NCBI GenBank assembly: GCA_902795935.1
Contig: CADBMS010000190.1
Location: 1 to 8,188 of the forward strand
Reading direction: 5' to 3'
DNA length: 8,188 nucleotides
Source: an uncultured Methanobrevibacter sp.
GTDB lineage: Archaea > Methanobacteriota > Methanobacteria > Methanobacteriales > Methanobacteriaceae
Below, in pieces: positions 1 to 4,830 of this stretch. Below the pieces are notes generated by a model. The model made no database searches. It was not told the DNA's origin and saw only the letters and a program-made list of their open reading frames with translations. The translations under genes and the position numbers were made by a program. The number at the start of each line of letters is the position of its first letter. Position 1 is the stretch's first letter.

Positions 1-873
1 GAAAATAATTTCTTTACAACAAATGGTATGGATATGCGATCTATTGGAATGAATGGATTTCCTATTGGAAGAAATTTCGCTAAAAATCTATGTTATAAAT
101 TTTATATGAAAAATGGATTTTCAATTAAATTCCTTCAAAATGGAAACAATGTTATTGCTTCTGTTATTGGTTCTAAAGGCAATGGTGTTACAGATTTACC
201 TGATTTTAGTGCTACTATAAATATTAATGGAAAAAAATATAACGTATTATTTAAAGGAGGAATTGGTTATTTAGATCTCTCTGGTACTGGTGCTAGTGAT
301 GATTTAAAAGATTATCAATTTAGTGTTGGTGAAGATAAACGTACAATAATGAATTGGGGAGATTATGTTCAAATAAATTCTGATGAATTAAACAAATATC
401 TTAGAGAATATTTTGGTTATTCAGAAAGTAATACTGATTCTAGTAGTGAATCTGGAAGTGGTACTGGAACTGGATATGGAACTGAATATGGAAGTGGAAC
501 TGGAAGTGGTACTGGAACTGGATATGGAAGTGGTGCTGGATCAGGTTTAAATTCAAGATCAGGCAATGGTACTGGATCTGGAAGTGGTTCTAGTAATGCT
601 GGATTATATGTAAGTTCAAATGGTATTTCTAGTGGTTCTATTATGTCTAGTGATTCTAGTTCTAGTTCATCAGCACATTCTGCAGAAAATCCTTCTGCAG
701 GAGGCAAACCTGCAAGTACTTCTAGTCCATCTAATAGTGCTGTTGTTAAAAAGTTATCAATCGATGAAGAAAATTTTAAAGTTGTAGGTGTTTGGGGATT
801 AATACTCTTGATAGTACTTACTATATTTTCATATTATCGTGAAAATTTTCTTAAAATGATGGAAAATAATTAA
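1..873 (+). CDS. C-terminal part of a membrane-anchored surface (adhesin-like) protein, 5' truncated by the window edge
   Basis: The frame is open from base 1, so the ATG at 28 is an internal Met; 290 residues are visible. Residues about 37-110 look like a beta-sandwich repeat (alternating polar/hydrophobic strands, including a TININGKKYNV stretch), similar in style to Ig-like modules of adhesin-like proteins of Methanobacteriales. Residues about 143-242 are a low-complexity Ser/Gly/Thr spacer, the usual stalk that crosses the pseudomurein wall. Residues 261-279 (VVGVWGLILLIVLTIFSYY) form one transmembrane helix, followed by a short tail, RENFLKMMENN. The expected topology is outside N-terminus with a C-terminal membrane anchor. 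It lies upstream of an ExbB/DUF2149 set on the same strand. In methanogens such sets often neighbour large anchored CobN-like or surface proteins (recalled, not checked), so the missing N-terminal part could be either. Function is not determined by the visible part. Confidence 0.8.
   Translation, partial: ENNFFTTNGMDMRSIGMNGFPIGRNFAKNLCYKFYMKNGFSIKFLQNGNNVIASVIGSKGNGVTDLPDFSATININGKKYNVLFKGGIGYLDLSGTGASDDLKDYQFSVGEDKRTIMNWGDYVQINSDELNKYLREYFGYSESNTDSSSESGSGTGTGYGTEYGSGTGSGTGTGYGSGAGSGLNSRSGNGTGSGSGSSNAGLYVSSNGISSGSIMSSDSSSSSSAHSAENPSAGGKPASTSSPSNSAVVKKLSIDEENFKVVGVWGLILLIVLTIFSYYRENFLKMMENN
452..529 (+). repeat. Degenerate Gly-Ser/Thr codon repeat with an exact 30-base direct repeat
   Basis: Bases 452-481 recur exactly at 500-529, an offset of 48 bases (16 codons), so the repeat keeps the reading frame. 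Both copies encode alternating Gly-Ser/Gly-Thr with a Gly-Tyr pair. They lie inside a longer run of ggaagt/ggtact hexamers in the stalk of the surface protein. Such tracts change length by slippage or unequal recombination. Confidence 0.85.
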
Positions 874-879
874 TTAATT

Positions 880-927
880 ATTTTTTATCAATATTTTTAT
901 TTTTAACTGATTTTTAGTGGTTTTTTA
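880..927 (+). terminator. T-run terminator after the surface-protein gene
   Basis: Several runs of five or six T (881-886, 911-915, 921-926) follow the stop codon within 50 bases. This is the oligo-T pattern at which archaeal RNA polymerase stops, with no hairpin needed. It suggests that the following genes use their own promoter. Confidence 0.5.
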
Positions 928-973
928 TTATTAATTTTAATGCAATATATTGTTATTTAATTTATTCGATATG

Positions 974-982
974 TTTATATAA
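974..982 (+). promoter_or_regulatory. TATA box for the membrane-protein/ExbB/DUF2149 operon
   Basis: TTTATATAA stands out about 50 bases before the start at 1031. With the usual archaeal spacing of about 25 bases, transcription would begin near 1003, leaving a leader of nearly 30 bases that includes GTGAT at 1021-1025, a match to the archaeal anti-SD sequence. Confidence 0.55.
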
Positions 983-1030
983 TCACATTTTAAAAGTATA
1001 TTAATAAATTAAACTAAAATGTGATAATTT

Positions 1031-1714
1031 ATGATGGATTTAATTTTTGAATATCTGATTGTTTTTGTTTTATTATTTGTTACTAATATTGCATTTTTAG
1101 TTAGAAAATATGATTTTAATACGATTAAATTTATTTTTTTAACATTGATTTACGCTATGATAATATTTATTTTATCATTCGTTTGTCCTAGTTTAAATTT
1201 ACAAACTGAAATAATTGATATAATTCCTTATTTATTGGGATTAGTTAGTCTTTTAATATTAATAATCAGTATTCGTTTTGTTAATGTTGGTAAAAAATAT
1301 AATATTGAGAATGATAAATCAGTATTATTTGGAATTATTTTAACTTCATTTTTATCGATTGGAATAATATCTTTAGGATTAAAAATAGACAATTTATTAT
1401 TATCATCTTTAGAGTTATCTATTTTATCCATTGTAGTTATGTTTTTAGTTTATAGAATTTCTATAATATTTAATAATACTAAAAGACCATATTATGCAGT
1501 TATTGGGGAATATATGTTCTTAGAATTTATTTTAGTGCTTATTTTCGCTTTAACTTTTTATAATGTTCGAAGTTTAGATTATAGTATGTTTGGATCTTTT
1601 CTAATATTAACACCCACATATCAAGTTATGTATATGATTATTATTATTGGAATAATACTTGTTTTAGGTGTTTTAAATAATGATAGAGTTCTAAAAAAGT
1701 TAAAAAGAAAATGA
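1031..1714 (+). CDS. Seven-helix integral membrane protein, possibly DUF2162-like
   Basis: The product is 227 residues and almost entirely hydrophobic. I count seven helices, at about residues 4-23, 32-52, 63-83, 98-118, 122-145, 157-178 and 188-215, then a very basic tail (LKKLKRK) expected in the cytoplasm by the positive-inside rule. There is no recognisable catalytic motif. Size, helix number and position directly before an ExbB homologue and a DUF2149 protein fit the archaeal DUF2162 family of predicted transporters, but I do not see a diagnostic motif, so the family name is an inference from context. Start: ATG at 1031 or the adjacent ATG at 1034, both behind GTGAT at 1021-1025. The next gene begins 42 bases later on the same strand, so co-transcription is likely. 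A possible role is the membrane part driven by the ExbB/DUF2149 pair. Confidence 0.75.
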   Translation: MMDLIFEYLIVFVLLFVTNIAFLVRKYDFNTIKFIFLTLIYAMIIFILSFVCPSLNLQTEIIDIIPYLLGLVSLLILIISIRFVNVGKKYNIENDKSVLFGIILTSFLSIGIISLGLKIDNLLLSSLELSILSIVVMFLVYRISIIFNNTKRPYYAVIGEYMFLEFILVLIFALTFYNVRSLDYSMFGSFLILTPTYQVMYMIIIIGIILVLGVLNNDRVLKKLKRK

Positions 1715-1756
1715 TTAAAGAAAATTAGAATTATAAAATTTGGTGGTAGACAAAAA

Positions 1757-2398
1757 ATGATACTTCAAGGTACATCAATTTTAACATCATTTATTCATAT
1801 TGTTTCAGAGAGTTTACTAGCACCAGTAGTGATTATTTTAGTTATATTTTTAATTTATGCTATTTTAAGCTTTGGTGGTTTTTTAAACGAACATTTCACT
1901 AAAAAACCTTTAAAAACAGCACAATTAGAATTGTTATTACAAGATATTTCTAAAACAAATAATCCTGAAGAATTAAAAAATATAATAAATTCGAGTGAGT
2001 TATATAATGAACAAAAAGAAATTCTTGTTAAAATAACTAATAATTATAATTTAGGTCCCAAATCAAGAGACGCATTTGCTAGTAAATTAATTGAAGAAGA
2101 AGAAAGTAATTTACTTAAAGTTACTTCTAAAACAGATATTTTAATAAGATTAGGACCTATTTTCGGATTACTTGGTACTTTAATACCTTTAGGACCTGGA
2201 CTTTCTGCTTTAGGTAGTGGAGATATTACTACTTTAGCTGAATCTTTAACCATTGCATTTGATACTACTGTTACTGGTTTAACTATTGGAGCATTAGGTT
2301 TTATTGTTTCAAAATATAGGAAACAATGGTATGAAAGTGATTTAAGTACAACTGAAACAATTGCAGAGACCATATTAGAAAAATTAAATGATTTTTAA
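1757..2398 (+). CDS. MotA/TolQ/ExbB-family proton channel protein
   Basis: The 213-residue product has the ExbB/TolQ layout: an N-terminal helix (about 20-43), a long cytoplasmic segment rich in Lys/Glu (44-128), and two C-terminal helices (about 132-153 and 165-187). The signature is clear: RLGPIFGLLGTLIPLGPGLS at 131-150, then a Gly-Asp pair at 155-156 and AFDTTVTGLTIGALG at 167-181. These are the family's most conserved stretches, including the Thr residues of helices two and three that line the ion path. In known systems an ExbB pentamer surrounds an ExbD dimer and couples ion flow to mechanical work on a partner. Start: ATG 1757, preceded by GGTGGT at 1742-1747 with 9 bases between. The next gene, 40 bases on, encodes a likely ExbD-type partner. 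The coupled ion and the energised partner cannot be read from the sequence. Confidence 0.93.
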   Translation: MILQGTSILTSFIHIVSESLLAPVVIILVIFLIYAILSFGGFLNEHFTKKPLKTAQLELLLQDISKTNNPEELKNIINSSELYNEQKEILVKITNNYNLGPKSRDAFASKLIEEEESNLLKVTSKTDILIRLGPIFGLLGTLIPLGPGLSALGSGDITTLAESLTIAFDTTVTGLTIGALGFIVSKYRKQWYESDLSTTETIAETILEKLNDF

Positions 2399-2438
2399 TT
2401 ATTAATTACCTAAATAAGAACATGTTAAAGTGTTGTAT

Positions 2439-2759
2439 ATGTTAAGAAAAAGAAAACGTTTTAGTGATAATGATAGTGATGAAGACCCTATGGCAGGGAT
2501 TTCAAATCTTTCTGATGCAATGTTAGTATTGGCATTAGGGTTTTTAGTATTTGCCATTATGGCATTACAGATTAACCCAGATATGATGGCTAAAACTCAA
2601 GAATCTCAAGCACAAAAAGCAGCATCACAAGTAAGTACTGGAGAAGATTTTAATAATAATAACAGTGCAAGTTCATCATTAGAAGAATCGGGTTACTCCG
2701 AAGTAGGAAAAGTTTATAGAGACCCTGATACAGGTAAATTAGTAATGGTTCAGGACTGA
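2439..2759 (+). CDS. DUF2149-family protein, likely ExbD/TolR-type stator partner
   Basis: The product has 106 residues: a basic N-terminus (RKRKRF), an acidic patch (DNDSDEDP), one helix (about 24-45, starting LSDAMLVLALGFLVF), a Gln/Ser/Asn-rich linker and a short C-terminal module (YSEVGKVYRDPDTGKLVMV). DPMAG, SDAMLVLA and YRDPDTGKLV match what I know of DUF2149. Architecture and sequence around the helix echo ExbD/TolR, where an Asp near the helix start (DVMLVLL-type motif, Asp25 of E. coli ExbD) carries the ion; Asp26 here sits at the same place. It directly follows the ExbB homologue. Start choice: ATG 2439 rather than the in-frame GTG 2430, because AAAGTG at 2427-2432 can serve as ribosome binding site only for the later one. 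The function as ExbD equivalent is inferred. Confidence 0.85.
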   Translation: MLRKRKRFSDNDSDEDPMAGISNLSDAMLVLALGFLVFAIMALQINPDMMAKTQESQAQKAASQVSTGEDFNNNNSASSSLEESGYSEVGKVYRDPDTGKLVMVQD

Positions 2760-2770
2760 AATATTATAAA

Positions 2771-2804
2771 TTTTTTCTAAATACCCTTATTTTTTAAAAA
2801 AAAT
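2771..2804 (+). terminator. T-run terminator of the ExbB/DUF2149 operon
   Basis: TTTTTT at 2771-2776 and a second T-run at about 2790-2795 followed by eight or nine A lie just after the stop codon. The second T/A run could also fold on itself. Confidence 0.45.
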
Positions 2805-2865
2805 AGATATATTAAAATTACAAATAAGTAAACTTTCTCAACTAATCTTTTTGTCATTAAAATAT

Positions 2866-2891
2866 AAAACTAAAAAATCAAGCACCCTAAA
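2866..2891 (+). repeat. Left arm of a perfect 26-base inverted repeat
   Basis: Bases 2866-2891 (AAAACTAAAAAATCAAGCAC, then CCTAAA) are the exact reverse complement of 3996-4021. Outside the 26 bases the flanks do not match. The two arms enclose the MNT/HEPN pair, giving a 1156-base unit. No target duplication is visible next to the arms. Confidence 0.9.
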
Positions 2892-3034
2892 ATATATGTT
2901 AATCAATATATAATATATTTACCACACCCAAATATAAAATTAGCCCCCCCCCAAATAATAAAAATAAAAAAATAAGTAATATAAAACTAAAAAAACATAT
3001 GCAAATTGCGGGCCACACTCTTTATATGTTAAGT

Positions 3035-3047
3035 AAAAAAAGTTTTT
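3035..3047 (-). terminator. T-run terminator after the HEPN gene
   Basis: Just past the HEPN stop codon the minus strand has a short A-run followed by seven T (plus-strand A-run at 3035-3041), a typical archaeal oligo-T stop. Confidence 0.4.
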
Positions 3048-3418
3048 TTATAGTAATGTTTCAGTTTCGTTAATAAATTGTTCTGATTTAGAAATATATT
3101 CTTCCGCTATTTCTTCAGTGAAAACTGCAGAATAATCATAACTTGATTTATTACGATCAGCCATTCCTTTTTTAATAAAATCATAAGTATCTTTAGATAA
3201 TAATCCTGTTTTTACATATTCTTTTGCTAATTGTCTCATAGTTCCGGAATGTTTTTTTTTGGAGAAATATCTTTTTTAAGCAATAATGCTAAGGCTGCGG
3301 AATACATTGCATAATAAGACATAGTAACAGAATCACGATATTGGCCTACTTCAAATAATGCTTTAGCAGATATTAAATTACTTTTACCAACATTAAGAGC
3401 ATCCATAACTTTATCCAA
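3048..3418 (-). pseudogene. HEPN-domain toxin (COG1895/UPF0332 type), frameshifted at a homopolymer
   Basis: Two adjacent minus-strand frames together make one HEPN protein of about 124 residues, the normal size. The first part (3236-3418) carries the typical helix with YRDSVTMSYYAMYSAALALL, which matches the family's AYYAMF..A..ALL pattern, and then DISPKK. The second part resumes with HSGTMRQLAKEYV and contains ADRNKSSYDY, matching the R..sDY pattern. The break is at a run of nine A on the coding strand (plus-strand T at 3252-3260); adding one A or removing two restores KKHSG. HEPN proteins of this type are RNases or RNase-like toxins silenced by the MNT partner. The start is probably TTG 3418, behind AAGGTG at 3425-3430, overlapping the end of the MNT gene. 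ATG 3406 is the alternative. As written the gene would give a truncated toxin. Confidence 0.8.
3252..3260. repeat. T9 homopolymer at the HEPN frame break
   Basis: Nine T on the plus strand (nine A in the coding strand) sit exactly where the reading frame changes. Runs of this length are prone to replication or transcription slippage and to sequencing error. Confidence 0.85.
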
Positions 3419-3716
3419 TTTCAACACCTTCTTTAAGCACATTTGTTAAAAATGGATAATCTATTGTTTTATTGTAATGTTCTTCACTCATAACATGGGG
3501 AGAAATGAATTCATCTTTTTCAAGAATAATATCCGTTGTAAGACTGTTAATTTCATCACTTAACCGGTCTGAGTTAGTTGTGACAATTAAAATATCAATA
3601 TCTGAATCTTCAGTATCATCTCCACGAGCAACAGAACCAAATAAAATGATTTTAACGATATCCTCAGATTGTATAGCCTCTGCAAACTCACGAGCAATCT
3701 CAACTCTATTATTCAT
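3411..3716 (-). CDS. MNT-type minimal nucleotidyltransferase, antitoxin of the HEPN pair
   Basis: The 101-residue product is a minimal nucleotidyltransferase of the pol-beta superfamily. The catalytic motif is complete: FGSVARG at 26-32 (Gly27-Ser28), ten residues, then Asp39-x-Asp41 in DSDIDILIV, and a likely third Asp at 62 (TTDIIL). Proteins of this type act as antitoxins in MNT/HEPN modules; characterised members add AMP to a Tyr of the HEPN toxin and so inactivate it. It is upstream of the HEPN frame and overlaps its likely TTG start by a few bases, the usual gene order and coupling. Start: ATG 3716, with no strong ribosome binding site. An AT-rich box at 3744-3755 (minus strand TTTAATATAATA) would place the transcript start just before the ATG, so the message may have almost no leader. 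Confidence 0.9.
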   Translation of the reverse strand: MNNRVEIAREFAEAIQSEDIVKIILFGSVARGDDTEDSDIDILIVTTNSDRLSDEINSLTTDIILEKDEFISPHVMSEEHYNKTIDYPFLTNVLKEGVEIG

Positions 3717-3743
3717 ATTCCCAAACCATCCATATAAAGAATT

Positions 3744-3755
3744 ATTATATTAAAT
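3744..3755 (-). promoter_or_regulatory. Possible TATA box of the MNT/HEPN operon
   Basis: On the minus strand this reads TTTAATATAATA, centred about 34 bases before the MNT start. A second candidate, TTTATAT at 3732-3738, is too close unless the message is leaderless. The background is AT-rich, so the assignment is weak. Confidence 0.3.
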
Positions 3756-3820
3756 AATTATTAAATTTCATCAATATAAATGTTCAACATAAAAAAGATA
3801 ATTATTGATTGAACTAATAA

Positions 3821-3930
3821 ATTATTTCTTTATTCGTGCGTGCAGGACCAAGAGCGAATTGCATAATAATATTTACACATTTCATTATTATTGTAGTGAT
3901 TGGAGCTTATTCATATTCTCAATATGGATA
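3821..3930 (+). pseudogene. Possible remnant of a membrane-protein gene
   Basis: A frame open from 3821 to the stop at 3928-3930 gives a hydrophobic, helix-like peptide with FVRAGPRANC followed by IIIFTHFIIIVVIGAYSYSQ. A second frame over the same bases runs on to the right repeat arm, ending LGCLIF and a stop. Which frame was real, if any, is undecided; there is no ribosome binding site for either. I do not recognise a family. Confidence 0.2.
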
Positions 3931-3995
3931 GGAGAATATATGTTACTTCTGGTTTTAGATGCTGTAGAGTGGAGTTTAAAAATTATAATAACAAG

Positions 3996-4021
3996 TTTAG
4001 GGTGCTTGATTTTTTAGTTTT
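3996..4021 (-). repeat. Right arm of a perfect 26-base inverted repeat
   Basis: On the plus strand this arm reads TTTAGGGTGCTTGATTTTTT and then AGTTTT, the reverse complement of 2866-2891 without a mismatch. It overlaps the last codons and stop of a short minus-strand gene scrap ending at 4014, as if the repeated unit had landed in that gene. Confidence 0.9.
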
Positions 4022-4130
4022 CGGAAAGCTTTTGTAGTGCTGTTTTTGAGTTGTGGTAGAGTGCTGTGATTAGCCCTACTAAAAATACATTTAGTATTGT
4101 GTGTTTTAGGGATGATTTCTTTGTATATGG
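4014..4130 (-). pseudogene. C-terminal scrap of an unidentified gene, ending inside the right repeat arm
   Basis: Reading right to left from a stop at 4131-4133, a 38-codon frame contains TILNVFLVGLITALYHNSKT and ends with LQKLSEN and a TAA at 4014-4016. The mix of a hydrophobic stretch and a soluble tail looks protein-like. It has no start codon or ribosome binding site. Its last codon and stop fall inside the 26-base repeat, so the original gene end may have been replaced when the repeated unit arrived. The family is unknown, and a chance frame is possible. Confidence 0.25.
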
Positions 4131-4259
4131 CTATGTAAAAAATTTTGTGGTTTTGAAAACTTGCAAATAATTTAATATCAATTTTAAAATAATGAAATTA
4201 AAAATAAAAATAAAAAAAATAGGATTCTACAAAGCCATATTATTAATTAAGGAATTATT

Positions 4260-4328
4260 ATGAGTGACTCTAAAATTATAACCTTGTTGAAAACCAAATG
4301 GTGTTTCAACAAGGTTAATAAATTATAA
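4260..4328 (+). CDS. Possible 22-residue small ORF overlapping a hairpin
   Basis: ATG 4260 has AAGGA at about 4248-4252 with suitable spacing and opens a 22-codon frame, MSDSKIITLLKT and onward, ending at TAA 4326-4328. Bases 4279-4317 of it form a strong hairpin. It ends 40 bases before the secreted-protein gene, so it could be a leader peptide, the start of a decayed gene, or chance. Confidence 0.2.
   Translation: MSDSKIITLLKTKWCFNKVNKL
4279..4317. repeat. Strong hairpin / palindrome upstream of the secreted-protein gene
   Basis: AACCTTGTTGAAA (4280-4292) pairs perfectly with TTTCAACAAGGTT (4304-4316), extended by one T-A pair outside and by ACC/GGT inside around an AAAT loop with one unpaired G. 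The stem is about 14 perfect pairs plus three. It lies 52-90 bases before ATG 4369. There is no T-run directly behind it, so it is not a simple terminator. It may be an element in the leader RNA, a protein-binding palindrome, or the end of a small mobile element. Confidence 0.85.
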
Positions 4329-4368
4329 GATACATAATAATATTACTTATATAATTAGGAAGTTAATT

Positions 4369-4785
4369 ATGAATAACAGAAAAATAATTTTATTAATTGT
4401 TTTAGTTATTGCAGTTATTGGCTTAACAATGGGATCTGTTACTGCAGCAAACTCAACAACCAATAAAAAAGCAAAATATAAAACAGTGGAATTAAAGACT
4501 AAATATAAAAAAGTCACTAAAAAAACAGGTAGATATACAATCTCAACAGAAAAACTAACATATAAAGATTTAAGTTTTGTAGGAATATCTGTTTATAAGA
4601 AGACTAGTTCTAAAAAAGGCAAATATCTTACTGGAAATCAATTTTATACCCAAATATATTTTAAAAAAAATGGTAAATCACAAAAGACAATATGGACTAC
4701 AGGATATCCAGAAAATAAATATCAACTAAGTTATGGGAAAGGAATGCAAATTAGTAAAGTTAAAGTTAGATTCCGTACAAATTAA
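4369..4785 (+). CDS. Small lysine-rich secreted protein, unknown function
   Basis: The product has 138 residues. The N-terminus is a clear signal peptide: MNNRK, a hydrophobic core (IILLIVLVIAVIGLTMG) and a likely cleavage site after VTA-A near residue 27. The mature part is strongly basic, with many Lys pairs and Thr/Ser/Tyr-rich beta-type segments (KYKTVELKTKYKKVTKKTGR; YLTGNQFYTQIYFKKNG) and no Cys. There is no second membrane segment, so it is probably released or held by charge at the pseudomurein wall or membrane. I do not recognise a named domain; small secreted proteins of this style occur in gut Methanobacteriaceae. Start: ATG 4369 behind TAGGAAG at about 4356-4362. It stands alone, is convergent with the next gene, and has a strong hairpin upstream. 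Confidence 0.8.
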   Translation: MNNRKIILLIVLVIAVIGLTMGSVTAANSTTNKKAKYKTVELKTKYKKVTKKTGRYTISTEKLTYKDLSFVGISVYKKTSSKKGKYLTGNQFYTQIYFKKNGKSQKTIWTTGYPENKYQLSYGKGMQISKVKVRFRTN

Positions 4786-4786
4786 T

Positions 4787-4820
4787 ATTTTTATCTTTCT
4801 TCTATTTTTTTATTTGTTTT
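4787..4820 (+). terminator. T-run terminator after the secreted-protein gene
   Basis: T-runs at 4787-4792 and 4805-4811 directly follow the stop codon in the 45-base convergent gap. Confidence 0.5.
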
Positions 4821-4830
4821 ATTAAATTTA

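Larger units (their letters stand above)
2760..3047. other. Convergent AT-rich spacer with inverted-repeat arm and C9 tract
   Basis: This gap lies between the ends of the DUF2149 gene (plus) and the HEPN gene (minus). I see no coding frame in it. It holds the T-run terminators of both sides, the left 26-base repeat arm at 2866-2891, a run of nine C at 2944-2952, and an isolated GC-rich patch (GCGGGCCACAC) at 3008-3018 that stands out from the AT-rich background. Confidence 0.6.
3717..4368. other. Gene-poor stretch with gene scraps, repeat arm and hairpin
   Basis: No intact gene is convincing here. From left to right it holds the MNT promoter, a slightly more GC-rich patch at about 3833-3990 with short competing plus-strand frames, an eight-base stem (ATATTCTC 3911-3918 with GAGAATAT 3930-3937), the right 26-base repeat arm, a minus-strand scrap ending at 4014, a sequence at about 4216-4234 resembling the end of the transposase remnant at the right of the window, and a strong hairpin at 4279-4317. 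The patchwork looks like decayed inserted DNA. Confidence 0.55.

Noticed and set aside
417..707. Open minus-strand frame rich in Pro and Leu opposite the Gly/Ser stalk
   Set aside because: It is the mirror of the hexamer repeat in the surface-protein gene; it has no ribosome binding site, and its Pro-rich composition follows from the repeat.
1228..1431. Minus-strand frame inside the seven-helix protein gene
   Set aside because: It lies wholly opposite a gene with clear membrane-protein coding; the composition is that of an antisense frame and it has no start signals.
2044..2373. Minus-strand frame of 109 codons inside the ExbB gene
   Set aside because: The opposite strand encodes the conserved ExbB signature; this is an antisense shadow.
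2430..2438. GTG at 2430 as start of the DUF2149 protein
   Set aside because: It would place the only SD-like bases over the start codon; ATG 2439 gives the usual short basic N-terminus.
2760..3047. tRNA or small structured RNA in the convergent spacer
   Set aside because: Apart from a short GC patch there is no cloverleaf, no conserved T-loop (GTTCRA) sequence and no extended stem.
3505..3753. Plus-strand frame of 82 codons opposite the MNT gene
   Set aside because: The minus strand carries the complete nucleotidyltransferase motif; the plus frame is Ser/Ile-rich noise.
3805..4017. Plus-strand frame of 70 codons ending in the right repeat arm
   Set aside because: It has no ribosome binding site at the ATG, an unusual composition with many Cys/Trp/Tyr, and a competing frame over the same bases. 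Kept only as part of a possible gene remnant.
4279..4317. Hairpin as a CRISPR repeat or rho-independent terminator
   Set aside because: There is only one copy, no spacers, and no T-run behind the stem.
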